From assembly GCF_030297175.1 (NCBI RefSeq), contig NZ_AP028070.1, positions 62,001 to 126,000 on the forward strand: a stretch of 64,000 nt of DNA, in the 5' to 3' direction. A model generated the notes under the pieces. The model was not told where the DNA came from. It did not search any database and saw only the letters and a program-made list of their open reading frames with translations. Origin of the DNA: Marinobacter sp. LA51. GTDB taxonomy: Bacteria; Pseudomonadota; Gammaproteobacteria; Pseudomonadales; Oleiphilaceae. This document shows positions 57,201 through 64,000 of the stretch, one piece after another. Within the stretch, counting starts at the first letter, position 1, and every line of letters starts with the position of its first letter. The position numbers and the translations under genes were made by a program.

Positions 57201-57832
57201 GCCGTCAGGGTCTGGAAGTGCTGTCGGTGGCCAGTGGTGAGGACGCGGTGCGCCGTGCCCTGTCCGAGTCGATCCATCTGGTATTGATGGATAGCCACAT
57301 GCCGGGCATGGATGGGGTCGCCGCCACCCGGCTGCTGCGCCAGACCGGTTTCCGGCGCCCCATTATCGCGTTCACCGCTGGCGATCAGAAAGAGAGCGAC
57401 GCCCTGCTGGCGGCCGGATGTGACGACGTGCTCAATAAACCCATTGACCATACCCATGTTCAGGCCCTGCTGGAACGTTACCTCCGGCCCCAGACCGGAA
57501 GTGTCAGGGGCGACGTCGAGGATGAAGACATTGAACGTCTGGTGCCTCAGTTCCTGGCCGGTCTGCCGGAGCGTCTGCGGCGCATGGACTCGGCTTGCAT
57601 TCACGGCGATGTCGAGACCCTGAAATCCGAGGCACATCAGATCAAGGGCACTGCGGGGGCCATGGGGTACCCGCAAATGACCCAGCAGGCCGGCGCGGTT
57701 GAGGCTCTGCTGAAAGCCGAGGCTCAGGATTGGGCGCGGGTTCGCGGTGAGCTGGACGAGCTCAATGCGATGATTGAACGAGCATGTTCGGCAGCAGTCA
57801 CATCACCCCAATCGCACTTCTCAGACCAATAA
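54266..57832 (+). CDS. Hybrid histidine kinase: 7TMR-DISM, PAS, HisKA, HATPase, REC, REC, Hpt
   Basis: This phosphorelay sensor has about 1,188 residues. Order: signal peptide, periplasmic DISM domain (about 40-175), seven helices (about 185-395), PAS/PAC (about 420-550) and HisKA with phospho-His in MSHEIRTPLAA near residue 581. Then come HATPase (GTGLGLSISRRLAEMLGG), REC1 (LMDIQMP, Asp near 876), REC2 (LMDSHMP, near 1007) and a C-terminal Hpt (AHQIKGTAGA, near 1122). A TTG start at 54266 with GGAG eight bases upstream gives a normal signal peptide; ATG 54215 is an alternative without ribosome site. It is co-transcribed with a membrane protein and a lone receiver. Confidence 0.92.
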   Translation: MRQRHFSTSSPVVRVALRVFVALLFLLTASLSSSASTQPVCRDGALVLNSSTTSVRDLSRCIWYLEDPQQQLGFNTVKDRGLSAFTRHEGGVLNFGYTESAYWVRFDVRTLGSAGASDWILELALPLVDEVRLYLVQGGEVLQQSRAGYQDNWTERDLAVPNPTFRLGLLPDSVNTVYLRITNTNTFRLPLSLWHPDAYIQKVSVDEVVRGLLLGAVLAILAYNLFVAVSVRERSNIYYVLYLVSAAIFIVTEQVHGIQLLDSRPALFDKSYLHFQIIMTWFWGLLMARHLLETPERSADLDQVLRLCLYSVVVTGVLSLFLPYHVAMEWIVIGSLVLSVVLIVVSYLSWRYYNPAARFYFFAWTLALIGFGVYALTVMGYLPLNSLTNYSPQIGLTAQIILFSFALADRIKQVQGEALGWSQRALSNLQRYQSLFDNAIEGVFQMSPDRRFITVNPAMAELMGYGNARDLLARNLDVLETCIVDDRVRQQVVAKLEAEGKIKGVETRYLTCDGEERWANISLHTVYDAKGEPTHLEGTCIDATESRQRQRIEREREQERLEKEVARNSAEAKSQFLANMSHEIRTPLAAIIGYGETLLEPDLSPQEKRSSAETVVRSGRHLLELVNDILDHSKIDANKLAVDVVSVDLPELLDEIRAFFAPRAREKGLEFSIVCEYPLPERILTDPTRLRQIIINLCGNALKFTEKGSISLLIRCNRAEETLVARVVDTGIGMKPEQLVRLFDPFAQGSAAISRQYGGTGLGLSISRRLAEMLGGDIEVRSTYGEGSEFEVSIRTGALANVYFLQDASELSQRRRSIPMVLAPRLTGRILCAEDNETNRRLVSLLVARTGAELVHVGNGAEALELALRDYFDLILMDIQMPVMNGRDATAALREAGVNTPVIALTANVMAEDIADYRLAGCNEHLAKPIDKQRFYEALARYLEFTPESVEPPARAFKGRVLVAEDSEDNRRLVERMLGRQGLEVLSVASGEDAVRRALSESIHLVLMDSHMPGMDGVAATRLLRQTGFRRPIIAFTAGDQKESDALLAAGCDDVLNKPIDHTHVQALLERYLRPQTGSVRGDVEDEDIERLVPQFLAGLPERLRRMDSACIHGDVETLKSEAHQIKGTAGAMGYPQMTQQAGAVEALLKAEAQDWARVRGELDELNAMIERACSAAVTSPQSHFSDQ

Positions 57833-57845
57833 CAGGAACTGACGA

Positions 57846-58412
57846 ATGAATGACAGGCACCCCCGCAGCGAACAGTTTTCCCTGAGCATGATGTACGGCA
57901 CCTACGCCGATATCCTGTTTGTGCTCTTCCCGTTTCTGGTGCTGGGCATGCAACGGCTCTGGGATGGCCGGCTGTATGAAACCCTGATGCGCCCGGACCT
58001 GAGTATTGCCGCCGTCATCCTCGCTGGCCTGGCCATTGGCAAGTTCGTGTTGGGCCTGGTGACCAACCGGGATCTCGGCCGGTACAAGGAACGGATCGTG
58101 TTCTTTATCGCCCTGACGTTGTTTGCCGTACTAGGGCCTGCGATTATTCTTATGCTGAGTATACTGGGAAGCAGCCAGGTACCCGGTTTTGTGGCGTTTG
58201 TGCAGCCGATCCTGCTGATTATTGCCATCTCCCTGTATTCCACTGCGGTCAGCATCAGTAACATCCTGACCCGCTTCGGCACTGAAGGTGCGGATTCAGG
58301 AACTGGCTATGGTGATGGCTATGGCGATGCGACGGCTGACGCCCATCACTCTGGCGATGTCCGGCCTGGACCGCTCGATCTGCCACGACGGTCGGGCAAT
58401 GATCCACTATGA
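57846..58412 (+). CDS. Hypothetical membrane protein between kinase and response regulator
   Basis: This 188-residue protein has four predicted helices (about 20-40, 53-73, 85-108, 115-140) and a cytosolic Gly/Asp/His-rich tail. I do not recognise a family. It starts 13 bases after the kinase gene and precedes the receiver gene by 46 bases, so it is probably part of the signalling operon. Confidence 0.65.
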   Translation: MNDRHPRSEQFSLSMMYGTYADILFVLFPFLVLGMQRLWDGRLYETLMRPDLSIAAVILAGLAIGKFVLGLVTNRDLGRYKERIVFFIALTLFAVLGPAIILMLSILGSSQVPGFVAFVQPILLIIAISLYSTAVSISNILTRFGTEGADSGTGYGDGYGDATADAHHSGDVRPGPLDLPRRSGNDPL

Positions 58413-58458
58413 AGGAATCAGACAATGACCGGGTGCAAGAGACTGAAGGAGAGAATCA

Positions 58459-58872
58459 ATGAGTGACCTCAGGGTGCTGGTGGTAGAAGACGAGCCAATC
58501 ATGCGTGAGCGGCTGGTCAACATGCTTTATCAGGCCGGTGCCACTCAGGTGTTTGCCTGTGTCGATGCGGCGGCAGCCAAGGCGGCGTTCGCGGATCAGG
58601 AGTTTCAGATTATCCTGCTCGACCTGGGACTGCCGGATGGCAACGGGCACGAGTTGTTGCGGGCGTTTAAGAGTACGCGGGCCGAGCAGCACATCGTGTT
58701 GGTGACTGCCGACGATTCCATTGAAAGCATCCAGCGCGCTATCAGTGCCGGCGCTAATGGTTACGTGGTTAAACCCTATTCCCAGGAAAAGATTTCCGAC
58801 GTGATTAGCAACTACTCAATAGTGCACGGCGGTGAATCTGCCGTGGTGCTTGAATTCAACCGACGCCACTAG
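58459..58872 (+). CDS. Single-domain response regulator (CheY-like)
   Basis: This 137-residue receiver has acidic pocket VVEDEP, phospho-Asp in LLDLGLPDG near residue 54, the Thr in VLVTADD and the Lys in VVKPYS. A short tail has no output domain. It probably receives phosphate from the Hpt of the upstream kinase. It has a strong GAAGGAGAG ribosome site. Confidence 0.9.
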   Translation: MSDLRVLVVEDEPIMRERLVNMLYQAGATQVFACVDAAAAKAAFADQEFQIILLDLGLPDGNGHELLRAFKSTRAEQHIVLVTADDSIESIQRAISAGANGYVVKPYSQEKISDVISNYSIVHGGESAVVLEFNRRH

Positions 58873-58887
58873 CCGCTCTGGCGCTGC

Positions 58888-58912
58888 ACCGGTCCTGGCA
58901 GGCAGGACCGGT
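58888..58912. terminator. Perfect hairpin between convergent genes
   Basis: ACCGGTCCT / AGGACCGGT form nine base pairs with a seven-base loop, 15 bases after the response-regulator stop. There is no T-run, so it may end transcription only weakly. Confidence 0.45.
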
Positions 58913-58924
58913 CGCGGTTAAGTA

Positions 58925-59197
58925 TCAAGCCACCTGACGGGCAATCCAGGAATTGTAGCGAGTGGCCAGGGCCCTGACATAGCGGGCCTCGGCGCCATCA
59001 AGATTGCCGAGCACGCCCTTGAAGATCCAGCCACGCTCGTACACACCCAGCACTCGCTGTTCGTCGTCGAGATTGACTCGCTGGTTCAGTTTTTTGCAGA
59101 TCGCATCCAGCAGCGGCAGCTTGGCCGGGCGCTTCAGGGCTCCGGGACGCTGATGGTCAGGCTGGTTTGCTGCACGTGTTGTGGGTTGTCTTTTCAT
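58925..59197 (-). CDS. Small basic hypothetical protein with long structured leader
   Basis: This 90-residue protein has a basic, disordered N-terminus (MKRQPTTRAANQPDHQRP) and a helical second half (LNQRVNLDDEQRVLGVYERG). I do not recognise it. The start at 59197 has AAGGAGA eight bases upstream; a longer frame would read through the leader terminator. Expression is probably controlled by that leader. Confidence 0.6.
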   Translation of the reverse strand: MKRQPTTRAANQPDHQRPGALKRPAKLPLLDAICKKLNQRVNLDDEQRVLGVYERGWIFKGVLGNLDGAEARYVRALATRYNSWIARQVA

Positions 59198-59223
59198 GAT
59201 GTTCTCCTTGTCGTTTTGCGGCT

Positions 59224-59303
59224 GCAAAAACAAAACCCCGGAGCCTGAGCAACCGGGGTTCTTGCGGAGAAGCTGACCCGGTCGCTGCTGAGGCTCCCGG
59301 GAC
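59224..59303 (-). promoter_or_regulatory. Attenuator-like leader upstream of small basic protein
   Basis: On the minus strand a GC-rich hairpin (AACCCCGG / CCGGGGTT, 59234-59260) is followed by TTTTGTTTTT, a standard terminator, placed 27 bases before the start codon. Upstream, bases 59277-59300 are almost exactly complementary to the loop and one arm of that hairpin (17 of 18 with a three-base bulge). This gives a mutually exclusive antiterminator. A further nine-bp palindrome (59342-59367) lies in the presumed leader. The regulating signal is unknown. Confidence 0.5.
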
Positions 59304-59449
59304 TGACCGAAAGCCGTTAGATGTCTTTCACCATAGCGCGCACAGATTGCGCGACGCGGCAATCTGTAGCGGACTGGAAACTCGTTTGTGTGATCAACTT
59401 GGACATACCGGCTCTTTGTGGTTCGGTTCAGTCATCAGTGTATAGGCTA

Positions 59450-59625
59450 GTCGCGGGTTTGCAAGAGCCTGGGAGCTTCGGCAAACCCGTACAGACGGCT
59501 TGGGGCTTGGTCGGGATAATTCGCAGTGTCACGTGTTTTTACGTTGTGCAATCCACAGCTTCTGGTGAGCCAGAAACTGCATGGATCTCTCCTTTCTACG
59601 CAGCCTTTTGGCTGCGTTTTTTTTT
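59450..59625 (+). ncRNA. Candidate small RNA ending in an intrinsic terminator
   Basis: There is an orphan strong terminator (ACGCAGCC-TTTT-GGCTGCGT plus nine T, 59598-59625) with no coding sequence upstream for over 500 bases. It is preceded by hairpins CGGGTTTGC / GCAAACCCG (about 59453-59490) and TTCTGG-TGAG-CCAGAA (about 59560-59576). A weak -10 TATAGG lies at 59441. Together these suggest a transcript of about 175 bases. I do not recognise an RNA family. Confidence 0.4.
59598..59625 (+). terminator. Orphan Rho-independent terminator
   Basis: An eight-bp stem, a TTTT loop and a run of nine T. It ends the candidate small RNA and shields the downstream small gene. Confidence 0.88.
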
Positions 59626-59741
59626 GATAGTGGAAACCTCGTAGCCATTACTTCGTACAGTAATTCGACATTGATTTGGTGATAATTTGTTCACTGATTA
59701 ATCATTCATATCGAATTTCAACGAGGTTGAAACCTAAGCAA

Positions 59742-59981
59742 ATGACCGACCAAGCCGGTTCTATCCGCAATAAATTCCGCTCTCACGTAGTTATCGAACT
59801 TGCCCTCATCGCCGCCCTGGCCCTGTACATGGTTTTTGCACAAGAAAAGCCAGTTGGCGAAGATCTTATCTTTACCGTTGCCGGCGCAGGCCTGATGGCC
59901 CTGGTAACCTACTGGACCCTGAATACCCTTCGGGATGGTCTGGAAGTCATCGCTCTGCGCGCCAAAAGCGCTCGCCACTAA
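59742..59981 (+). CDS. Small two-helix membrane protein
   Basis: This 79-residue protein has two hydrophobic helices (about 15-33 and 45-62) and a basic C-terminus (LRAKSARH). I do not recognise a family. ATG 59742 is preferred to an in-frame start at 59676 that adds a non-conserved-looking segment, though the ribosome site is poor for both. Confidence 0.6.
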   Translation: MTDQAGSIRNKFRSHVVIELALIAALALYMVFAQEKPVGEDLIFTVAGAGLMALVTYWTLNTLRDGLEVIALRAKSARH

Positions 59982-60017
59982 CGGCCAGGTTTCTCGGGGG
60001 TCTATCAGTAACAGGCA

Positions 60018-60554
60018 TCAAGCCTGATGGCTGTGATCCGTTGATGGCAGAGGCGCGTTGCCCTCTGGACTGATTCGTTCCCAGGTTTTATGCAGGATCA
60101 GCGCGTCGTTGGCGGCCCGGTGTACTGGTAAGCCCAGTTCGACGATGACCTCCTGGCGAACCCCAGACCATTCCCGGACCTGCTGTGTGTTCAGCAGCAT
60201 GGAGATGGATTCGAGCTGGAACTCCGGCCGTACCTTGGCCGCCCGGAACAGTCGATGCAGCCAGAAACTGTCAAAGGTCCAGGCATCGCAAAACACCTGG
60301 CTTGGTAGCAGTTCGTTAAGGTGATGCGCCACGTCCCGTACCGAGGTGCCCTCGGCGTCCAGCGTTGCCCTTGATATGCCGTGGATGCGTTCGGCACTGT
60401 CTGACCAGTCCTGCCAAAGTACGTGTGGTGCGATCAGCCAGCTATGAAGGGTGCCATCGGGCATGCAGAGACCGACCTCAATCGGATAGCTCGCGATCAG
60501 GTCGAGGCTGGAAGCCTCAAAATCAATGAAGGCCGGGTGGCTGTCGGTGGTCAT
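60018..60554 (-). CDS. DEDDh 3'-5' exonuclease family protein
   Basis: This 178-residue protein has Exo I DFEASS (residues 11-16), Exo II with Asp in FCDAWTFDSFWLH and Exo III HRAANDALIL, the DEDDh signature of DnaQ-like nucleases. Such proteins trim single-stranded DNA or RNA ends. The substrate is unknown. Monocistronic. Confidence 0.85.
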   Translation of the reverse strand: MTTDSHPAFIDFEASSLDLIASYPIEVGLCMPDGTLHSWLIAPHVLWQDWSDSAERIHGISRATLDAEGTSVRDVAHHLNELLPSQVFCDAWTFDSFWLHRLFRAAKVRPEFQLESISMLLNTQQVREWSGVRQEVIVELGLPVHRAANDALILHKTWERISPEGNAPLPSTDHSHQA

Positions 60555-60638
60555 GGGCTCAGTGTAGTCGATGCGTTGTTTTTAGCCGAGTTTACCCGCC
60601 CCGGTCGTGAGACGCGAACCCAACCTGTGCGTGCACTG

Positions 60639-60662
60639 TTACAATATGTCCACTGATTGTAA
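60639..60662. promoter_or_regulatory. Perfect TTACAAT-N10-ATTGTAA palindrome upstream of queC
   Basis: The arms at 60639-60645 and 60656-60662 are perfect. The site lies 77 bases before the queC start, in the 185-base gap to the divergent exonuclease gene, so it may be an operator. No preQ1 riboswitch pattern is seen there. Confidence 0.4.
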
Positions 60663-60739
60663 AAGCCTGATGACAGCTACCTGTATTGGGCGCGGCCGTT
60701 GGCCGATTGAACCTGCACCACACCGACTGGGGATTCCGA

Positions 60740-61405
60740 ATGACTGACACCGTGGTTGTAATCTATTCCGGAGGCATGGACTCCTACACGCTGCTGCACG
60801 TGGCCCGGTCCCGGGGTCTGAACGTGCATGCGCTGTCGTTCAATTATGGCCAGCGTCATGTTCGGGAGCTTGAGTCTGCGTCGGCAGTGTGTGAAAGCCT
60901 CGACATTCCCCATAAGGTCATTGATATCCGGGCCATGGGCGAGGTGATGGCCGGCTCAGCGCTGACCTCGGACGTGGACGTGCCCGAGGGCCACTACGAA
61001 GAGGGCAACATGAAGGCGACGGTGGTCCCCAACCGCAACATGATTTTGTTGTCACTGGCCACCGGTTATGCCGTTACCGTTGGCGCCAACGCGGTCTGGT
61101 ATGGTGCCCATGGTGGTGATCACGCTATCTATCCCGATTGCCGTCCCGAGTTTGTCGAGAAGATGGACGCAGTATGCCGAGTGGCCAATTATGAGCCGGT
61201 AGCGGTCGAGGCGCCGTTCATGGCCCTGGATAAGGGTGAGATTCTGGCCAAAGGGCTGAAGCTGGGCCTGGACTACAGCCAGACCTGGACCTGCTACAAC
61301 GGCCGGGAGCTCGCCTGCGGTCGTTGCGGCTCCTGTGTCGAGCGTCTGGAAGCTTTCGCCATCCATGGCGTAACCGACCCCCTGGTGTATGAGGAGAGCG
61401 CCTGA
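60740..61405 (+). CDS. queC: 7-cyano-7-deazaguanine synthase
   Basis: QueC converts CDG to preQ0 with ATP and ammonia in queuosine synthesis. The 221-residue protein has PP-loop SGGMDS (residues 10-15), FNYGQRH, and a C-terminal zinc site with Cys residues in [16 protein letters not shown]. The start at 60740 follows GGGGATT. The stop overlaps the queE start. Confidence 0.96.
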   Translation: MTDTVVVIYSGGMDSYTLLHVARSRGLNVHALSFNYGQRHVRELESASAVCESLDIPHKVIDIRAMGEVMAGSALTSDVDVPEGHYEEGNMKATVVPNRNMILLSLATGYAVTVGANAVWYGAHGGDHAIYPDCRPEFVEKMDAVCRVANYEPVAVEAPFMALDKGEILAKGLKLGLDYSQTWTCYNGRELACGRCGSCVERLEAFAIHGVTDPLVYEESA

Positions 61406-62061
61406 TGTATCGGGTGAAGGAAGCGTTTTACACCCTGCAGGGCGAAGGTGCCCAGGCTGGGCGCGCCGCTGTATTCTGCCGGTTCAGCAAGTGCAATCTG
61501 TGGACTGGCCGGGAAAAGGATCGGGCCGCAGCGGTATGCAATTTCTGTGATACTGATTTTGTCGGCACTGACGGCCAGAACGGAGGTCAGTTCGAGACTC
61601 CCGAAGCGCTCGCGGCGCACATCCGCAGCCTGTGGCCGGATGCCCCTGGACGCCCTTACGTGGTCTGTACCGGTGGGGAGCCGTTGCTGCAGCTGGACGT
61701 GCCGCTAATTGAAGCCCTGCACCGGGAAGGCTTCGAGGTGGGGGTGGAAACCAACGGTACCCTGCCGGCGCCCGCAGGCATTGACTGGTTGTGCGTGAGC
61801 CCGAAGGCCAACGCCCAGGTGGTGCTGGAAACCTGCAATGAGCTCAAGCTGGTCTATCCCCAGGTCCTGGCCATGCCGGATCGATTCCAGCACATTCGTG
61901 CCCAGCACTATTTCCTGTCACCGATGGCGTCACCGACCGTGCCCGGGTCGGGCCCGGATCCGATCAAGCAGAGCAACACCCGCAAAGCCACCGAGTACTG
62001 CCTGGCTCACCCCCAGTGGCGCCTGACCCTGCAGATGCACAAGATCATCGGCATCGACTGA
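61405..62061 (+). CDS. queE: 7-carboxy-7-deazaguanine synthase
   Basis: This 218-residue radical SAM enzyme forms CDG from CPH4. Its cluster motif is the atypical C-x14-C-x2-C (first Cys in RFSKC, last pair in CNFC), standard for QueE. YTLQGEGAQAGRAAVFCRF at the N-terminus and CTGGEPLLQLD are family blocks. It is co-translated with queC (TGATG). queD is not in the window. Confidence 0.96.
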   Translation: MYRVKEAFYTLQGEGAQAGRAAVFCRFSKCNLWTGREKDRAAAVCNFCDTDFVGTDGQNGGQFETPEALAAHIRSLWPDAPGRPYVVCTGGEPLLQLDVPLIEALHREGFEVGVETNGTLPAPAGIDWLCVSPKANAQVVLETCNELKLVYPQVLAMPDRFQHIRAQHYFLSPMASPTVPGSGPDPIKQSNTRKATEYCLAHPQWRLTLQMHKIIGID

Positions 62062-62070
62062 ACCGCTGAC

Positions 62071-63141
62071 TCAGACGCTGGCGGCCATTGCCGCCGGCGC
62101 TGGCTTCGCCTTGGGTTGCCGTGCCCAGTTGCGGTACCGGCTCGGACTGCTTCCGGTCCAGCGCTTGAAGGCGCGGGTAAAGTTGGCGGCGTCGGCGTAG
62201 CCGAGGGCGTCGGCAATCTGGCTCAGGTTCATGCCGGTGGTGGTCAGCAAGGCTCGAGCCCGCTCCAGTCGTACCTCATCCACCAAATTCTGGAAGCTGG
62301 CGGATTCCTCCTGCAAACGTCGTTTCAGCGTTCGTTCGGATACGAACAGGGTGGCGGCCACCCGCGCCAGTTTCGGCGGGAACGGGTAGCTGGTTTCAAT
62401 TACCCGCCGTACCCGGCAGGCAAAGCCGGCGTCTTCCGTCAGTTCCCTGAGTGCTTCTTCGCACTTAATCCGAGAGGATTCGGCCAGCTGGTCGTCGCAG
62501 AAGCGGATCGGCATATCGAGTTGGCTGACCGGGATCAGCAAGGCGTCCTCCAGAGCTCCATATTCCACCGGTACCGGCAGCGTCGGGCGGAAGCGCTGGA
62601 AGAATGCGGGCTCCGGCCCCCGTCGTAAGATCCGGAAGCCGGGCACGGTAGAGCCGGTCAGTTGCGCACCCATGAAAATACAGCCGAACAACATGGCGTC
62701 CATGATGAAGCCCTGCAGCGGCCCCAAATCCTGATCACAGGTCACCGAATAGCAGGCATTGCCATTGCTGTGCCGGTTGGTGACGTGCAGGTTCGGTGCC
62801 CGCAGCGTCAGGTAGCGGGTCATCAGCTCCAGCGCCTGCTCCAGAGTTCGACTGCTCATGATCGCGATCCCGAGGGCACCATGCAGGGGCATCTTCAGTT
62901 CCCGCGCCAGCATGACGCCAAGGCCAGGTTCGCCGCTTTCAATAATGGCCCGGGTGACAAATTCGCTGGCCTGGGCCTGGCTGACCCTGAGGTCGGGAGA
63001 ATTCAGCCTGAGCGGATCGAGACCAACCCGCAGCAGCAAGGCTTTTTCATCGATACCGATACTGTGAAGCAGGTCGGCCAGCAGGTGCAGGTAGATGGCC
63101 GGCATGCCCAGATCCTGTGCGGTGGAGGTGGACGCGCGCAT
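62071..63141 (-). CDS. AraC family transcriptional regulator
   Basis: This 356-residue protein has an N-terminal arabinose-binding-like domain (about 20-200, typical of the OruR/ArgR subgroup) and a C-terminal double helix-turn-helix (LARVAATLFVSERTLKRRL, then LSQIADALGYADAANFTRAFKRWTG). The effector is unknown. The ATG at 63141 has GAGGAA upstream. The 166 bases to the next gene hold nothing I can name. Confidence 0.9.
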   Translation of the reverse strand: MRASTSTAQDLGMPAIYLHLLADLLHSIGIDEKALLLRVGLDPLRLNSPDLRVSQAQASEFVTRAIIESGEPGLGVMLARELKMPLHGALGIAIMSSRTLEQALELMTRYLTLRAPNLHVTNRHSNGNACYSVTCDQDLGPLQGFIMDAMLFGCIFMGAQLTGSTVPGFRILRRGPEPAFFQRFRPTLPVPVEYGALEDALLIPVSQLDMPIRFCDDQLAESSRIKCEEALRELTEDAGFACRVRRVIETSYPFPPKLARVAATLFVSERTLKRRLQEESASFQNLVDEVRLERARALLTTTGMNLSQIADALGYADAANFTRAFKRWTGSSPSRYRNWARQPKAKPAPAAMAASV

Positions 63142-63307
63142 GGAGGTTCCTCGTATTCAGGCTGTTGTTGTTATCAAAGGACGTCGTTTGCCAAGGATTA
63201 TGACCTGTCCCTGTGCTGCCCCCCATGACCCCGCTGACAGAGGAGTGGGCCAAAAGGGCCAATTGACCCATTCGGACAGGCATCGGTGAATCGCAGCGGG
63301 GTGGGGC

Positions 63308-64000
63308 TTAGTGGCCGAGACGGATGTCAGTGATTACCGGGTTGTGGTCGGAAGAGCGCCAGGGCAGAACTGATTTGATGCCCAGCGGGCCGTCATAGGC
63401 CAGCGCCCGGGGCTCGTCGGCGTTGAGTAGCCAGGTGGCAGCGGTGAGGATTCGTGGCTGCAAGGGGTCAGATGCCAGCGCGTAGTCGAGCGAGCCGCGG
63501 GCGCCCTTGTAGCGGTAGGTGTAGTGCGGGCAGGTGCTGGCATCGCAGGGCTGGAGCTGGTGCACCATGCTGGCGAAGCCGGCGCTGCGGAATACCTCAA
63601 GCGGTGTTTCCAGTGCGTATGCGTTGAGGTCACCGGTAATCAGGGTGCCCGCCAGATGGTCAGGCTTGGGCGATTCCGAGAGCCATTGCATGATAGCCTG
63701 GGCGGCCCGAACCCGGCGATCGTTGTAGCAGCCCTGGCCATCCCGTTGGTCCAGGTCGGCTCCGGTGGCGCCGCGGCAGGACTTGGATTTCAGGTGCAGG
63801 GCGGTGATTCGAACCCCGGTGTCGCCGTCTTTGGCGCGGAATACCTGAGTCACCGGTGGCCGACCCCGGTGCTGGAACAGTCCTGTGGTCAGGCGTTCGG
63901 CACGACCACTGGTTTGCACCCGATCGGAGCGGTACAACAAGGCCGTGCGGATCTCATCCTGGCCGTCGGCGCCGGGAGTAGTCACCACGCGCCAGCGTGG
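63308..64000 (-). CDS. ExeM/NucH family extracellular endonuclease, 5'-truncated by window edge
   Basis: This is the C-terminal part of an endonuclease/exonuclease/phosphatase-fold nuclease. Landmarks are ALLYRSDRV, ITALHLKSKSC with a catalytic His, TGDLNAYALETP with catalytic Asp/Asn, GSLDYALAS, and the C-terminal SSDHNPV His pair motif. The frame is open through the right edge (codons reading PRWRVVTTPG), so at least the N-terminal half is missing. ExeM-type enzymes are secreted DNases that supply phosphate or remodel biofilm DNA. Confidence 0.85.
   Translation of the reverse strand, partial: PRWRVVTTPGADGQDEIRTALLYRSDRVQTSGRAERLTTGLFQHRGRPPVTQVFRAKDGDTGVRITALHLKSKSCRGATGADLDQRDGQGCYNDRRVRAAQAIMQWLSESPKPDHLAGTLITGDLNAYALETPLEVFRSAGFASMVHQLQPCDASTCPHYTYRYKGARGSLDYALASDPLQPRILTAATWLLNADEPRALAYDGPLGIKSVLPWRSSDHNPVITDIRLGH

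Noticed and set aside
60555..60739. preQ1 riboswitch upstream of queC
   Set aside because: No pattern of a preQ1 aptamer (C-rich loop with A-rich tail) could be found; only the TTACAAT palindrome stands out.

Overview
The window reads as a stretch of chromosome from a Marinobacter-like marine gammaproteobacterium. This is an inference from gene content and high GC. The supporting genes are a caa3-type cytochrome oxidase cluster, a monomeric isocitrate dehydrogenase, a Pseudomonas-type ornithine decarboxylase, ectoine synthase, fatty acid cis/trans isomerase, TRAP transport of organic acids and many c-di-GMP proteins. Coding density is high. I see no rRNA, tRNA, CRISPR array, prophage or insertion sequence. 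The first gene (prlC) and the last (an ExeM/NucH nuclease) run off the window edges.

Layout. 0-6 kb: oligopeptidase A, YheV, an antiporter, a DUF1653 protein and a diguanylate cyclase. 6-11.4 kb: a tightly overlapping minus-strand operon of an unknown protein, a periplasmic cupredoxin, a membrane GGDEF/EAL protein, a DUF3034 outer-membrane-type protein and a lipoprotein truncated hemoglobin. It looks like an undescribed envelope signalling module. 11.5-22 kb: a MATE exporter, then the cytochrome oxidase locus coxB-coxA-ctaG-coxC, SURF1, an SCO-like orphan, ctaA, cyoE and SCO. 22-35 kb: hrpB, an eIF2B-like protein, an ATP-grasp protein, cti, speC, a minus-strand run DUF2868-DUF3482-ectC-MFS, and DUF6164.

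36-46.4 kb is a complete 3-hydroxybutyrate oligomer utilisation locus: secreted oligomer hydrolase, sigma-54 activator, TRAP transporter, 3-hydroxybutyrate dehydrogenase and acetoacetyl-CoA synthetase. The hydrolase gene and the transporter operon are each preceded by a canonical sigma-54 -24/-12 promoter. Each promoter has upstream 18-bp palindromes of the form TGTCCG-N6-CGGACA, so the regulatory circuit can be read from the DNA.

46.4-64 kb: monomeric icd, ybaK, a diguanylate cyclase, a serine hydrolase, a large hybrid histidine kinase with a membrane protein and a lone receiver protein, small unknown genes, a 540-base non-coding stretch with an attenuator-like leader and a possible sRNA, then queC-queE and an AraC regulator.

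The most unusual structure is two families of dispersed stem-loop repeats (A at 2.0 and 21.9 kb, B at 21.1 and 46.4 kb). Each lies just 3' of a gene. Within a family the central loop is conserved while the long outer arms differ completely in sequence yet remain self-complementary. The imperfections in the B arms are G-U compatible when read on the strand that carries the conserved core.
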